A stretch of DNA of 64,000 nt from Adiantum capillus-veneris (taxonomy: Eukaryota > Streptophyta > Polypodiopsida > Polypodiales > Pteridaceae). A model generated the notes under the pieces. That model did not search any database. It was given only the letters and a program-made list of their open reading frames with translations, and had not been told where the DNA came from. The stretch is from positions 10,921,648-10,985,647 of the forward strand of contig CM043968.1 of the NCBI GenBank assembly GCA_014529385.2, written 5' to 3'. Made by a program: the position numbers and the translations under genes. Shown piece by piece: positions 11,239 to 22,593 of the stretch. Within the stretch, counting starts at the first letter, position 1, and every line of letters starts with the position of its first letter.

Positions 11239-11275
<37 letters not shown>
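11239..11275. repeat. Poly(G) tract, 37 bases
   Basis: An uninterrupted run of 37 G on the plus strand, flanked by GTTC and TGTGAATC. It is about 390 bp past the RPN3 stop. Confidence 0.97.
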
Positions 11276-11276
<1 letters not shown>

Positions 11277-14200
11277 GTGAATCTGATTTTCTTGTGAATA
11301 GGACACTGGGTAATGTCATTTTGTCTTTGCTGGTATTTTGTCAGTAGTAATCTGCTTTTTCAGTAGAAACCTGCATGCATTTGTGCATTCACATGTACAC
11401 CACCTTTCGTGTGAAAAATTAAGCTGAGACATTATGTCTATACTCAATTGAATTTGACATTGTGGGGGTGCACCTGGTACTTCCTAATCTCACAATCCTA
11501 AGGCATCTCTATGTTAGATCACCAAGGCACCTCTCAAGCTCAATATGACTGCTATCGATTGCTTTTAGTTAGAAATTAGGTGAATAAAACCTTGGTTAAC
11601 CTATAGGCAAAAGGCAACACTGCATTTTACAAAATACAAGAAGGGGTTACCATTCCCTCGGTTAGTCCTATTCAATCCGTGGCAAATTCGAGGCTGATAT
11701 CAACCTACAACATGCGAAAAGATCTTAAGATGCATTTTTCCATAGTCAAAAAAGAAAATTCACTCAACCTCCACGAACAAATTCATGAACATACTAGAGG
11801 GGTTCGAAAATAGTATTTTTGTGGAAATGCATAACTAACTTTTAAATGTATCCTGTATTCATGTGCGTGCGTGTATGTGTGTGTGTGTTTGTGGAGCCAT
11901 CGCACTATATTGAACTATTTGCAATACTTACAGAAAAATGCACTCACTTTCCCTACGTAGGTACTCAAGTATACACATGTTGAGTACATGTACATAAACC
12001 ATATTCTGGCATGTAAGTGTCCGTGTGTTGAGTATATATATATTATATGCACGTTATGCGTGCATATAATCAACATATGTTACCTTGTACACGTGTATGG
12101 AAGGGTTTAATTTGTATAAATGCTATTATGACTCCCCAATCTCGGAAAATTAAAAAATCCTTTCAAAATACTCGAGTGCATAAGTGAAGGGTGAGTTTAG
12201 GAAATGAAAAGACCATGGAGGGGGAAAGTCAAAAAGTCTTTTTTGTGTGCATATAAATAGAGGTGGTGAAATGCACCTTACTTAAATTTTTTTCCTCTAG
12301 GTTTTCAAACCATTAGAGCCATTAGGAAAACTTTTTATTTGTTTTAGAGCCATTAGGAAAGCCTTTTATTTGTTGGAAGTCATTTGTTGAAAGGTAATCG
12401 TAGCTAAAGATTGGAAGTGAGCCCTTCTATGACTTGGTGAGAAGCTTGACAAATCAATAGATTGCAAGATGTCTTCTACTAATTTTTAATTAGCCTTCTA
12501 TATGAGCTCCTAGTTTGAATTTGCAAAAGTTTCAGTGATTTTTGCCTTTGGCAGGAGATCGTTTGGTGTGTGCATTGAATTGGTTTGAGATAACATGCTT
12601 GTACCCTTTTGGTGTGTGCATTGAACTGGTTTAAGGTGTTAACAATTTTGTACCGTAAATTTTTATATAGGGATATGAGGTAGTACTAGTTATGGGAGAT
12701 TTTTGGTAGATAGATTAGGATTTCATTCATACTGTTACTCACACTTAGTTAAGAACTCAAAACAGTAATGAGAGTTGGCTAAGAAGATGACATGAAACAT
12801 AGCTAGATTGAATTATAATCTTGTTACGATGCTCACCCAGAGCGTGCATAGAGATAGAGTCAATTTCATGAGAGGTAGGGTTTCTCTTTATTAATGTATT
12901 CTTTACCTACAAATAGGAGGAATGATGGGACTCATTGAGCATTGAAATCCACTACGCATACAAGTGGCTAAAGTTGGATGAAAGGGTAGATACTTCTTGT
13001 GACAAACGTATACACATGACACATACTTGGACAATCTAGAGAAGATACACATGGAAGGAAGGAAGATCTCTCACTTCCTTGCACAATTGAGGAAAGAGAA
13101 ATTCATTTGATGCAAGCTAGACTAGCTATGTTAATTGGTTTGTTACCTAACTTGCTCTTTTATTATACACTTAGTGATAATATTTGTCAAATGTTAAGAA
13201 TAGTGGGTAAACCACAAAGGAGTTGAAGTCAAAGCATGTGATGCGAGCTGTAAGACATCCTGAGGGCAATGCAAGCAATAGGATATCAACACCAATTGAT
13301 CAAATTTGACCTTAGCCAACCCCTCTTAGATAAACACAATGGGGCCTGTCCTCATAGACTTCTCCTTTATTGTTGTGCAGTGGGCATTGCTAAATGGTTA
13401 TCTAACGAAGCTATGCATCAACATAAACATGAGGCCTCTTGCATTAAACAGTTCCTTTCAAGACAATCAATCACGGCGGGTCTCTATCCTTAGCATGAAT
13501 CTATAACTATATGTATGGCTCTCACAATGCATACCATCACACCTTGGCTACGACCAAAAAACAAAACCATTAATCATAATCTAAACCATAAACCATCACA
13601 TGGCTGAGCATTCCACCCTTCTTTGGGTGATGCTCAATTATCTTACAAAACCACTTTAGTACACTACATGTCTGCAAAATTTTGGCAGCACAACAATATT
13701 AAAAAAAATAACCCAAGAGACACATCACCTACCATAACCATAACTACAACCATATCCATGAGGAAACTTCAGTCTTCCGCCATAGATTGACAAGCATCCT
13801 TAAAACATAATTCCCACACCTGGAATTTAGCTGCACCCAATGTTAGCAGATTCACAACACACGCATGACTCTTCAAAACAAGTCTTCGGCGTAAAAAGTT
13901 TTGACAATGAGTATAAACCTTCTCAAAACACCGATTCAAGAGTCCTTATTAAATCACATGCAAGTGGCATACCATAACCATACCTCATACTTCTTTCCCA
14001 TAGAGCTTGTCTTGAATTCAAAGGATGGAAAACAGTGCCTACATATACATGAGACATCCATAGAGTGTACGACCTCATACAAATGCTCCAATCTCAAACC
14101 CATACTATAAAATATAACCTTTTCACATCACTTGACTCATATGAGACTCATGTCAACTCTTACACTACAAAAAGAAAGCCGTTTTATACAAAAATGACCA

Positions 14201-14917
14201 TACAACTTGGTTACAATAACACATAATTTCATGGGAATCAAACAAGCATAATCAACTCGCCAAAATGTCACAAGAAATTAAATGAATTTCACATAAAATC
14301 TGTGATTCCATATGGTACTCCTCCTTTGTAGCACTCCTACTCAACCTCAAGGCTTAATAACGGTGACCTAAATATATTTTTTAGAATGTTTAATCAAGGT
14401 CATGACTTGGCTACTAGGCTTCACCATGTGGAGAGTCCATATGGTACTCCTCCAAGGAGATTGAGGTCCAAAATATTGGCTAAGTGTGAAAAAGTAATGG
14501 GTTTGAAGGGGTTGACCTAGTTCTTAGTGGTTTGAGAGATGCGTTCAAAATAGTGTCCCTATGACGTACATAACGTGATAGAGAGCATGCTTTTTTACAC
14601 GTTTATAGGAGTGTATACATGCATCAACATGCTAAACATGATTAGAGAAGCAAGAATCAACATCGCACACTTCTAGCAAGTCCACATATGCTTATGTACA
14701 TGTAAAACATCAACCAAGAGCGTACTTTTCATGTATGGAGCGAAAAAAAATGTAGAGAGAGAAAGAGAGTGGCTATGCAGTTTAGAGCTCTTTCACGTAG
14801 TGCAAGAGTAGTTTTCAGTTATTGAAAGGCTTCTTGCATTGATGCAAGATAGCAGCGATGAGAGCTACGTAAGGGGGCTACACCACGAGGTAGCTGATGA
14901 AGAGGCAACCACCATAT
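11276..14917. other. Intergenic region without recognised genes
   Basis: About 3.6 kb without a convincing gene. It holds a short GT-rich tract at 11864-11892, a perfect hairpin at 12042-12070, and a roughly 30 bp tandem duplication (TAGAGCCATTAGGAAA repeated) at 12314-12373. It also has two direct copies of TCCATATGGTACTCCTCC at about 14308 and 14429. 13020-13110 weakly resembles a copia gag helix but cannot be supported further. 13260-14330 is AC-rich on the plus strand with no motif. Confidence 0.5.
12042..12070. repeat. Perfect 12 bp inverted repeat
   Basis: ATTATATGCACG, a 5-base TTATG spacer, then CGTGCATATAAT. All 12 pairs match. Confidence 0.9.
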
Positions 14918-15144
14918 TGTTGGAATTAGGGTTGCAGAGAAACGCACATAGCTCGGAGAAGACGACGGAAGCCCAAGGCACACAATAAAGAGTATGTTAC
15001 TTAGTATGCAATGGAAAGATAGATAGCCCTAGAGTGATGGGCGTATATACAATGCTCGAGGGAAAAAACCTCCTAAAGAGGGAAAAAATGCCCTGGCGGT
15101 CCTAGTGTGTTCACACACATCACTACCACATGTATATGGTAACA
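14918..15144 (-). repeat. Copia A copy 1, 3' LTR
   Basis: 227 bp running from TGTTGGAATTAGG to ATATGGTAACA on the plus strand. The polypurine tract lies just inside (AATCCCCCCTGG at 15145-15156, purine-rich on the coding strand). Confidence 0.95.
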
Positions 15145-15219
15145 AATCCCCCCTGGAGTGATGCGGTGAACGAGAGCTGGCACATGAATAAAGGGAAGTG
15201 CCATGCCTTGAGGACATGA

Positions 15220-16899
15220 TCAGTCCACAAAGGGGAGTAAGCCCAAAGCTTTACGGAAAGCTTCAAGCTTCTCATGAGACAATGCCTTTGTGAAAAGATC
15301 TGCAAGGTTGTCCTGTGTTGGCACATAAGCCAAGCTGATCTCTCCTGTGACGAATCTCTCCCTGACATAGTGGTAATGCACCTCAATGTGCTTTGTGCGA
15401 GCATGAAAAACTGGGTTGCTCGCAACTACCAATGCGCTCTGACTGTCAGTGTAGATAGTGTTGGCATTGTCCTGTCCAACACCCAAATCAACCATAAGGC
15501 GTCTGAGCCATACACACTCAACCGTAGTTGTGAAGACTGCCCTGTACTCAGCCTCACAACTCCAAGTGGCCACAGTAGGTTGCTTCTTGCTCAACCATGA
15601 TATACATGAACTGCCAAGCATGAAACAAAAACCACTTGTGGACACTCGCGTGTCAAAACAACCAGCCCAATCTGAGTCCAAAAAAGCATGTAAGTCTGGC
15701 GGCAATGATCCCCCCTTGGGATAAAACAAGCCAAGATGTAAAGTGCCACTAAGGTAGCGGAAAATCCTCTTGACAGCCTGCCAATGCTTAGACCTTGGGC
15801 TATGCATAAATTTGCTGACCTGTGAGACTGCAAACTGAATATCCGGCCTCGTGTTGCATACATAGATGAGGCATCCAACAATAGTTTGATAAAGAGTGAC
15901 ATCAGCAGGATAGCCAGCATCATGTAGACTCAACTTCAAACCTGTTTCCATGGGAGTGGCAATAGGTTTGCAATCCTCAAGTCCAAACTTACATAGCAAT
16001 GACTCTATGTAATTTTTCTAACACAAGGCAATACCACCATCACACTGCTTAAACTGTATACCCAAGTAATGATGCAACAGCCCCAAATCTTTCATCTTGA
16101 AAGTAGCATTCAAATCAGCCTTAAATTTCGCAATATGTCTCTCATTTGGTCCAGTGATCAGCAAATCATCGACATAAAGAACCACAATGAGAAGTACATC
16201 ACCCTCACACTTTACATACAATGTGCTTTCTGTTGGACTGTTACGAAAGCCTCGTTTGACCAAATGAGTGTCAGCTTTCTCATACCAAACACGAGGAGAT
16301 TTCTTCAACCCATACAAAGCCTTCTTACATCTGCACACTTTGTCCTCTTGTCCTTTTATGACAAAACCACGAGGCTGCGTTACATAAACTTCCTCAAATA
16401 TATCACCATTCAAGAAAGCAGTAACAATCTCTGATTGATGTACATCCCAACCAAAATGAGGTGCCAATCCACATAGAAAACGCACAGTAGTCATACGACA
16501 AGTGGGAGCAAAGGTCTCTTCATAATCTATGCCTTTTTGTTGTGCATAACCCTTTGCAACAAGTCGAGCCTTATGGCGATCGATCTCACCATCTGGCTTG
16601 CGTTTCAACTTGTAAATCCACTTCGTACCAATGGCCTTTTTTCCAGGAGGCAGATCACATATAGTCCATGTGTCATTTTCTATAAGTGCATCATATTCTG
16701 ATTGCATGGCAGCCATCCAATTTTTTGAATTTTGTGCTTCATCAAAAGACAAAGGCTCCTCAACATCATGTAAGCTAGACACAGCCAAAGCATAACAATC
16801 TGATGCATAAGATGCATGGCGGGATCCTGAACGAGTAAGACTAAACAAAGGTGCATCCAATTTATTGTCACGCAAAGTGTGCACCAGCCATTTTAGCAT
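15220..16899 (-). pseudogene. Copia A copy 1 reverse transcriptase and RNase H
   Basis: Two long minus-strand segments in register across one stop. 16899-16018 starts at NDTWTICDLPPGKKAIGTKW, continues with HKARLVAKGYAQQKGIDYEE and LNGDIFEEVYVTQPRGF, and has the catalytic LYVDDLLITG (YVDD). A TAG at 16018-16020 interrupts the frame. 15999-15220 continues with the RT end (TRPDIQFAVSQVSKFMH) and RNase H: DSDWAGC, then SCEAEYRAV, YTDSQSAL and HIEVHYHYVRER, ending with a TGA/TAG-type stop near 15220. Apart from the single stop the domain is well kept. Confidence 0.92.
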
Positions 16900-17013
16900 A
16901 CCTCTAGCCTGCTCATTTTAACCCTTTCCTCATCAAGTACATCATGTACATCTGCATCAGTAATAGGCTGATCTGTAACATTTTCAGAAACCCCCATAGG
17001 CTATACATTTGCC

Positions 17014-18370
17014 TCATTGGAACTTACATTTGTATTTCCACCACTGAAAAGAGGCAACAAGTGCATAAATGTCCTGTGAGCTTACATTACTGTCTCTAGT
17101 ACATGACAACAAGGGCTGAACAGAATCTTCCACAAACACTACATCCCGTGAAAACAAAATACGTTTTGTTTGTGGATGATACAACCTGTAACCTTTTCTT
17201 TCAACACTATAACCAACAAAAATACATTTGACAGCCTTATCATCCAATTTTCTGCACTGTGTTTGTGGCACCAAAGCATATGCCAAACAACCAAAAACAC
17301 GCATGTGCTCAATAGAAGGCTTTCTATCATGCCATGCTTCATATGGAGTAATAGACTGCAAAGCTTTCGTAGGACACCTGTTTAGTACATAAGTGGCACA
17401 CATGAGGGCCTCAAGCCAAAAAGAATGTGGCAAAGCTTGACTTTTGACTATACACCGTATTTCCGTAAGTGACCTGTTTTTCCTCTCAGCAACACCATTT
17501 TGCTGAGGTGTATAAGTCACTGTACATTGGTGTTTTATCCCACGACTAGCCAAAACTCGATCGGAACGGAGTGTGCCCATAGTATATTTCGAGACATTTT
17601 CAGCCATAGCCAGAAATTGTTTGAAGCACATAAAAACTTCGGACTTCGCTTTAAGCGGAAATACCCATGCATGCCTGGAGTAATCATCAATGAAAGTCAC
17701 GAAGTACAGGTAATTGTCCAAGGACGGAGTTTGCATGGGCCCACAAACATCACTATGCACAAGCTGCAACCTGCATGTGGCCCGAACTAAACCATCCTTT
17801 GGAAACTTATAACACTGCATCTTACCCAAAATATAGCCTTCACAAACATGTTTCACGGGTGCTTCAAGAGGCGGCAAAGAAGCAACCATATTAGATTTTT
17901 GCAAACGCAACAAACTGGCAAAACTCAGATGACCAAAACGTGCATGCCAAAGTTTTGCATCTGAAATAACCCTTGAATCTGCAACAACATTTGTAAAATT
18001 TTGTCCACACTTGTCATACAAAGTGAGCTTATACAGCCCACGGCACAAAAGGCCATATGCAACAATTTCATCACCAAAACTGAGATCATGAACTGTACAT
18101 CTGTCATCCACAAATTTGACTACAAGTCCAAGTCTAGCAAGTGTGGATACAGACAAAAGATTCTTCTTGATCCCAGGTACATAAAGTGCATCAACAAGTG
18201 TGAAGGAACTGCCATTTGCAGCAGTAAGTACAATCTTTCCAACTCCCTAAACCGGATAAGAGGCATTGTTGGCACAAGTGACTAAATTCCCATGAGGGAC
18301 AGACTCGAGAGAGGTAAACAATTCACGGTGTGAGGTAATGTGATTTGTAGCACCACTGTGGAAATACCAC
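17014..18370 (-). pseudogene. Copia A copy 1 protease and integrase, mutated
   Basis: The protease starts near 18370. Its active site reads FHSGATNH, where the family A copy 2 has FDSGATKH, so the catalytic Asp is replaced by His. The integrase in 18156-17014 has the WHARFGH zinc-finger histidines, but the first cysteine of the pair is Tyr (CEGYILGKM; copy 2 has CEGC). The first catalytic Asp stands in FIDDYSRHAWVFPLK. Near 17562 about 12 residues just after the second catalytic Asp are deleted relative to copy 2 (compare 37849-37890). YTPQQNGVAERKN carries the catalytic Glu. Both enzymes are probably inactive. Confidence 0.9.
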
Positions 18371-18404
18371 ACATGTGAATCTGCACAACTGACAAGCATG
18401 CATC

Positions 18405-19466
18405 ATGGACAGCAGGGTTGTAAGTGCACTCTGTGCGAGTAGCCCTTTCTGCATCAACATCAGCATCAGAGTCTCCTTTCACAGAAGACTCAACAATGGA
18501 TGCATTTGTAGTGGAACCAGCATTTGCAGTGGAACCACCCTCTTTCTTCTTAGCCTCTTTGGCCTTCAACTTAGGACACGACTTGATCAAGTGATCATTA
18601 TCTTTACAATAATGGCAACACATCTTCTTTTTCCCTTTTCACTAGAATTGCCTGACGAAGTGCTGCCAGCAAAAGCATTAGGAACAAAAGTTTTGCCACT
18701 CGCAGTAGAACCATAAGGAGTGGCTGCATTGTTGTTACCACCCTTTCTTTGAGAAGTAATAAAAGCCTGTTCAACTGCACGCTGTCTAGTCCTGTTTTTT
18801 TTGGAAAGTGACTCTTGCAACAACAATGTGCATAATGCATCAAACTTGATATCTTCTGGATTTTCTTGGATCATAAGTCTCCAAGTACTAGCAAAAGTCT
18901 GGTAAGAATCTGGTAAGGCATCAAGAACAATCTGCACAAGGGAACTGTCTGAAATGACTACACCTGCAGAAACAAGTTGCTCATTGATATCCTTGACACT
19001 ACCAAGGAAAGTGTCTATATCATCTTCCTCATGCATAATCTTCGACTCCAGCTCTTTACGCAGCAAAGCAATTTTAGCCTCATTGCGACTTGCATAAAGA
19101 CCAGCCAAAAATATCCCAAGCCTGTTTTGCAGATTTTGTTGAACGGATGTGAGGAACAATGGTGCGCTTCACAAACAACGCAATCAATGTGTGAGCATGC
19201 GCATCCTTTACATCCCAACGAGCTTGTTCTGCCGTAGGCAAAACAATTCTAATAGCAGCAATCCTTGCAACAAGACCTGCAACATCCTCAATATCGCCTA
19301 CATCCTCATAACCAGGACGTACATCAATGCCCTGCACAATATTCCAGACGCCCTTTGACACAAGAACGTGTTGCATCATATAAGCCCACATAGGGTAATT
19401 GTCCCCATCCAACCTGTCCTCAGCAGCAAACATTTTGAACACATATGTGTTGTTGTTGTCAGCCAT
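18405..19466 (-). pseudogene. Copia A copy 1 gag
   Basis: Gag starts at the ATG read at 19466-19464 (MADNNNTYVF) in a favourable context, and contains RLDGDNYPMWAYMM, typical of copia gag N-termini. A frameshift in a T run near 19107-19111 moves the frame into 19100-18640, with LDALPDSYQTFASTW. A second shift near 18625-18640 leads to the CCHC zinc knuckle CHYCKDNDHLIKSC, followed by a Lys-rich linker. Copy 2 has lost this whole region except the knuckle. Confidence 0.9.
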
Positions 19467-19813
19467 GGTAAATGCTGCACCTAATGTGAAAACTGCCCGA
19501 AAATAGGAGAAACAGAGCGGGAACACACGTGCTATATAGCACAAACTGTATAAGACTATAAGGCACTTGTTATACAGAAAGCGGCACAGACAAAAATTCT
19601 GCACAAAATGACGAAGTTGCCTCTGTAGACCTGCATGTAGTGGAAACGGAGGCCGAAATGAGCCCGAATCAAAAATCTGAGCAGACTAAGCTCCACGAGC
19701 TTTTCCAAAATATTTTTTGACCTGTGAACGCTTGCCAGACCTCATTGCACTCGGAGAAAGTGAGCAGGTGTGTGCTAGAGTAGCTTACGATTAAGCTCGG
19801 GAGGACGCAACCT

Positions 19814-19825
19814 GCTCTGATACCA
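19814..19825 (-). promoter_or_regulatory. Primer-binding site, initiator tRNA-Met type (copia A copy 1)
   Basis: GCTCTGATACCA on the plus strand is the complement of TGGTATCAGAGC, matching the 3' end of plant initiator tRNA-Met. It is 2 bp inside the 5' LTR. Confidence 0.93.
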
Positions 19826-19827
19826 AT

Positions 19828-20053
19828 TGTTGGATTTAGGGTTGCAGAGAAACACACACAGCTCGGAGAAGACGAAGGAAGCTCAAGGCACACAATAGAG
19901 AGTGTGTTACTTAGTATGCAATGGAAAGATAGATAGCCCTAGAGTGATGGGCGTATATACAATGCTCGGGGGAAAAAACCTCCTAAAGAGGGAAAAAATA
20001 CCCCGGCGGTCCTAGTGTGTTCACACACATCACTACCACATGTATATGGTAAC

Positions 20054-20054
<1 letters not shown>
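19828..20054 (-). repeat. Copia A copy 1, 5' LTR
   Basis: 227 bp from TGTTGGATTTAGG to ATATGGTAACA. It is nearly identical to 14918-15144. Confidence 0.95.

Positions 20055-20057
<3 letters not shown>

Positions 20058-20127
<70 letters not shown>
20058..20127. repeat. Compound (GT)n(GA)n microsatellite
   Basis: About 16 GT units run directly into about 19 GA units. It touches the right end of copia A copy 1, so the element inserted beside or into it. Confidence 0.95.
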
Positions 20128-20129
<2 letters not shown>

Positions 20130-21481
20130 CTTCTTGGGTTGACGAGTGAGAATTCTTACGTAGAGTACGGGTACAATGATGAAGAGCTTGTTTCACCATA
20201 GGCATGTAGATATGTAGTAGTTCTTCGTGTATACATGCCAGTGTATATACCCCTTGTGTGATCCTTACATAGGTTTGGTAGGAGGAGGGAGCATGAAATA
20301 GAATTTTGAAGGCTCAGTTTTTTTTTCCAAAAACAAGGCTAAATATGTGAAAAGATTTCTCTTTCCTCTAAAAACAAAGCACACTTCGCTTTTGCTTTAA
20401 CTAGTCAACCCTTATCCCCTAACTATCCAATTTCAAGTCCATTTGATGTAATAAAAGCAAAAAACTAATACGAGTATTAGTGACCGTGACCTCACCATAC
20501 TACCCTAGCATAATTATGGTGCTCACTGTAGTTTATTTCTCATGTTTTTATATAGAATGACCATCTTATGCACATCCCGTGGTTTAAAAATATATATTAT
20601 TGGTGTTAGATGATATTAAAAAGTAATTTGGTTTTTGAAAAGCATAAGAAACCAACAATTTTTGCTATACTTTAACCGTGGCTTCACTTGGTTTAGTAGT
20701 TCTAAGAAACAACTTTGCTTTTTGTTGAAAAGTGCTAAAAGGCATAAAAAACAGATTTTTATAAAATTGAATCATAACTTCACGAGGTTAAGTGATAATA
20801 GGATCCGACCCTCCTTTTTATTTAAAAATAAAAATAAAAATAAAAATAAAATTCAAAACTGAATCAAGTGTTTGTTTGACCTACTAGAGATTGGAAATAG
20901 CTTTGCTTTTTACTTTAAAACACTAAAAAATTGTGCAACTATGTGTACTTGAAAAACCATTCATTTTATTTTTCAAAGAAACCTGCAATTTTTTTTTTGC
21001 ATCATGGATAGACTACAATTGTGCTCTACATAGAGATAAGTATTCGACATTACTACAACAAAGTTCTAATTTTGGCATAAAAAATGTGTTTTGTAATATA
21101 TTTCATGTTTATTTTGAGATATATATATTTGTTTAGAAACACAAATTGCTAAATTAGAGCCAATCAAGCCTAACTACTTGAAGAATGGACACATTAAAGT
21201 GAAAAACAAAAAAATATAGACTACTTATTCAAAAGCTCCATTTCTCTAAAACGTATATGATATAATGTTAAGGTGTGTGGTTTGATATACAAGTTTCATG
21301 CATTAGATCAGATGTAAAGCAAAACATGTTTATCATATAATTCTAAAGTACATCATATGCTTCAAATCTGTATGCTATGCTATGTAAGTAATAACTTACT
21401 ATGCAAAATAAGTACGGTGATTGAGACATTGTATAAATAATGTATTGTTTCTTGTTTTACTTGAGAGATTTTATTATTGTT

Positions 21482-21482
<1 letters not shown>

Positions 21483-21521
<39 letters not shown>

Positions 21522-21532
21522 TCTCTCTCTCA
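21483..21532. repeat. (TC)n microsatellite
   Basis: A TC dinucleotide run broken once by CACT, followed by CATTCATTCATG. Confidence 0.95.
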
Positions 21533-21954
21533 TTCATTCATGATGTGTGGTTGAGTAGGCTTTTACTCCTTCTCAACCTTTGTTTTACCAATATGATATC
21601 ATAACAGGTGATCCTCGGTAGCCCCTCTCAATAGCCTTGATAGTTTTGGCTCGACACATATAGAGGAACCACGGTGTCATCCTCTTGAAGTTAAGCGTGC
21701 TAAATGGGTTTTTGACACAGAGAGTACGCTTGCTTGTGCTGTAATTATTTTTTCATTTTCATATTGATGTAAATGTACATTACTCGTGGGAACTAGAGTT
21801 TGGACCTACATTTTAGAACCCCTAGGTACAAAGGTCAAGTTTTATCATAATAAAGGAGGACTTTTGGATAAGCTATGTACAAGAGAAGCTATTGTAACAT
21901 AGCTCTTTTGTAATCAACATAACTTACATTTTGGTAATCGAGAATGATTTCCAA

Positions 21955-22200
21955 CAAGTGCATTGTGTCCCTCTCCTTTTGCTCTTTCTAGTGATTGTAA
22001 TCATTGAGAGTTTGATAAAGGTTCACGTTTATGCTGTGTGAGTTTAAATCTATTGTTTTAGTGATTTTTCCAAGTGATAATGCAAATGTTTTGATATGAG
22101 ATTGTTCCTAGGCCTTAGGAGATGCTATTAGATTGCTTTTATTCATGTTTTGATGACCTGTGAAATGATGGATCACAATTCATGTACCCCTCAAAATCAA
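21955..22200. repeat. Dispersed repeat, copy 1 of 2
   Basis: About 245 bp aligning collinearly with 60811-61070. Shared blocks include GGTTCACGT, CAAGTGATAATG, CATGTTTTGATGACC and TTCATGTACC. Divergence by eye is about one base in four. Confidence 0.75.
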
Positions 22201-22503
22201 GGTCAATATATATTTTGATAGCCCTTGCCTATAGTCTCCTACACACTTATATAGCTGAGAAACCATCGAGCAATTAGTTGAAGCGATGAATGACCGTTTG
22301 GATGATGATTGATTATTGATGAATGCCAATTCACAAATTTCCTTGAGTGTTGATCTGTGATTGCATCTTTTAGGAATTGTTATTCCGTTGTGATTGATAA
22401 TTCAATGTGTCCCTATGCCCCATCCGGATGAGTATTGACATTAGAGTATGTTAATGCCAGATAACTATGCTATAGAAGTCCGTCGTGGCAATCCGCTACC
22501 ATT

Positions 22504-22593
22504 ACCACCGTTGCCGGGGATTCATTTCTATGATGGTCTAGTGACCTTACCACTATTGCCGGGGATTCAATTCTATGATGGTCTAGTGACCTT
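22504..22593. repeat. 45 bp tandem duplication
   Basis: Two 45 bp units (22504-22548 and 22549-22593), differing at about three positions. The period is a multiple of three and one frame stays open through both units (LPGIHFYDGLVT then LPGIQFYDGLVT). Confidence 0.9.

Larger units (their letters stand above)
14918..20054 (-). mobile_element. Ty1/copia element, family A copy 1
   Basis: A complete-length LTR retrotransposon of 5,137 bp on the minus strand, with 227 bp LTRs at both ends that start TG and end CA. The order from its 5' end is LTR, tRNA-Met primer site, gag, protease, integrase, RT, RNase H, polypurine tract, LTR. Integrase before RT defines copia. The 5 bp beside the ends are CATAT (14913-14917) and CATGT (20055-20059), an imperfect target duplication. 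Coding is broken by frameshifts in gag, a stop in RT, a protease Asp to His change and a deletion in integrase. The LTRs differ at about 10 of 227 positions by eye. Copy 2 of the same family is at 35218-39508. Confidence 0.95.

Noticed and set aside
11106-11297. Short ORF with a glycine run
   Set aside because: It is the translation of the poly(G) tract.
13020-13110. Possible copia gag helix (minor similarity)
   Set aside because: The stretch is short, followed by stops, with no protease, integrase or RT nearby.
14913-20059. CATAT and CATGT as an exact target duplication of copia A copy 1
   Set aside because: They match at 4 of 5 bases, so they are reported as imperfect only; the right copy lies against a GT repeat where changes are frequent.
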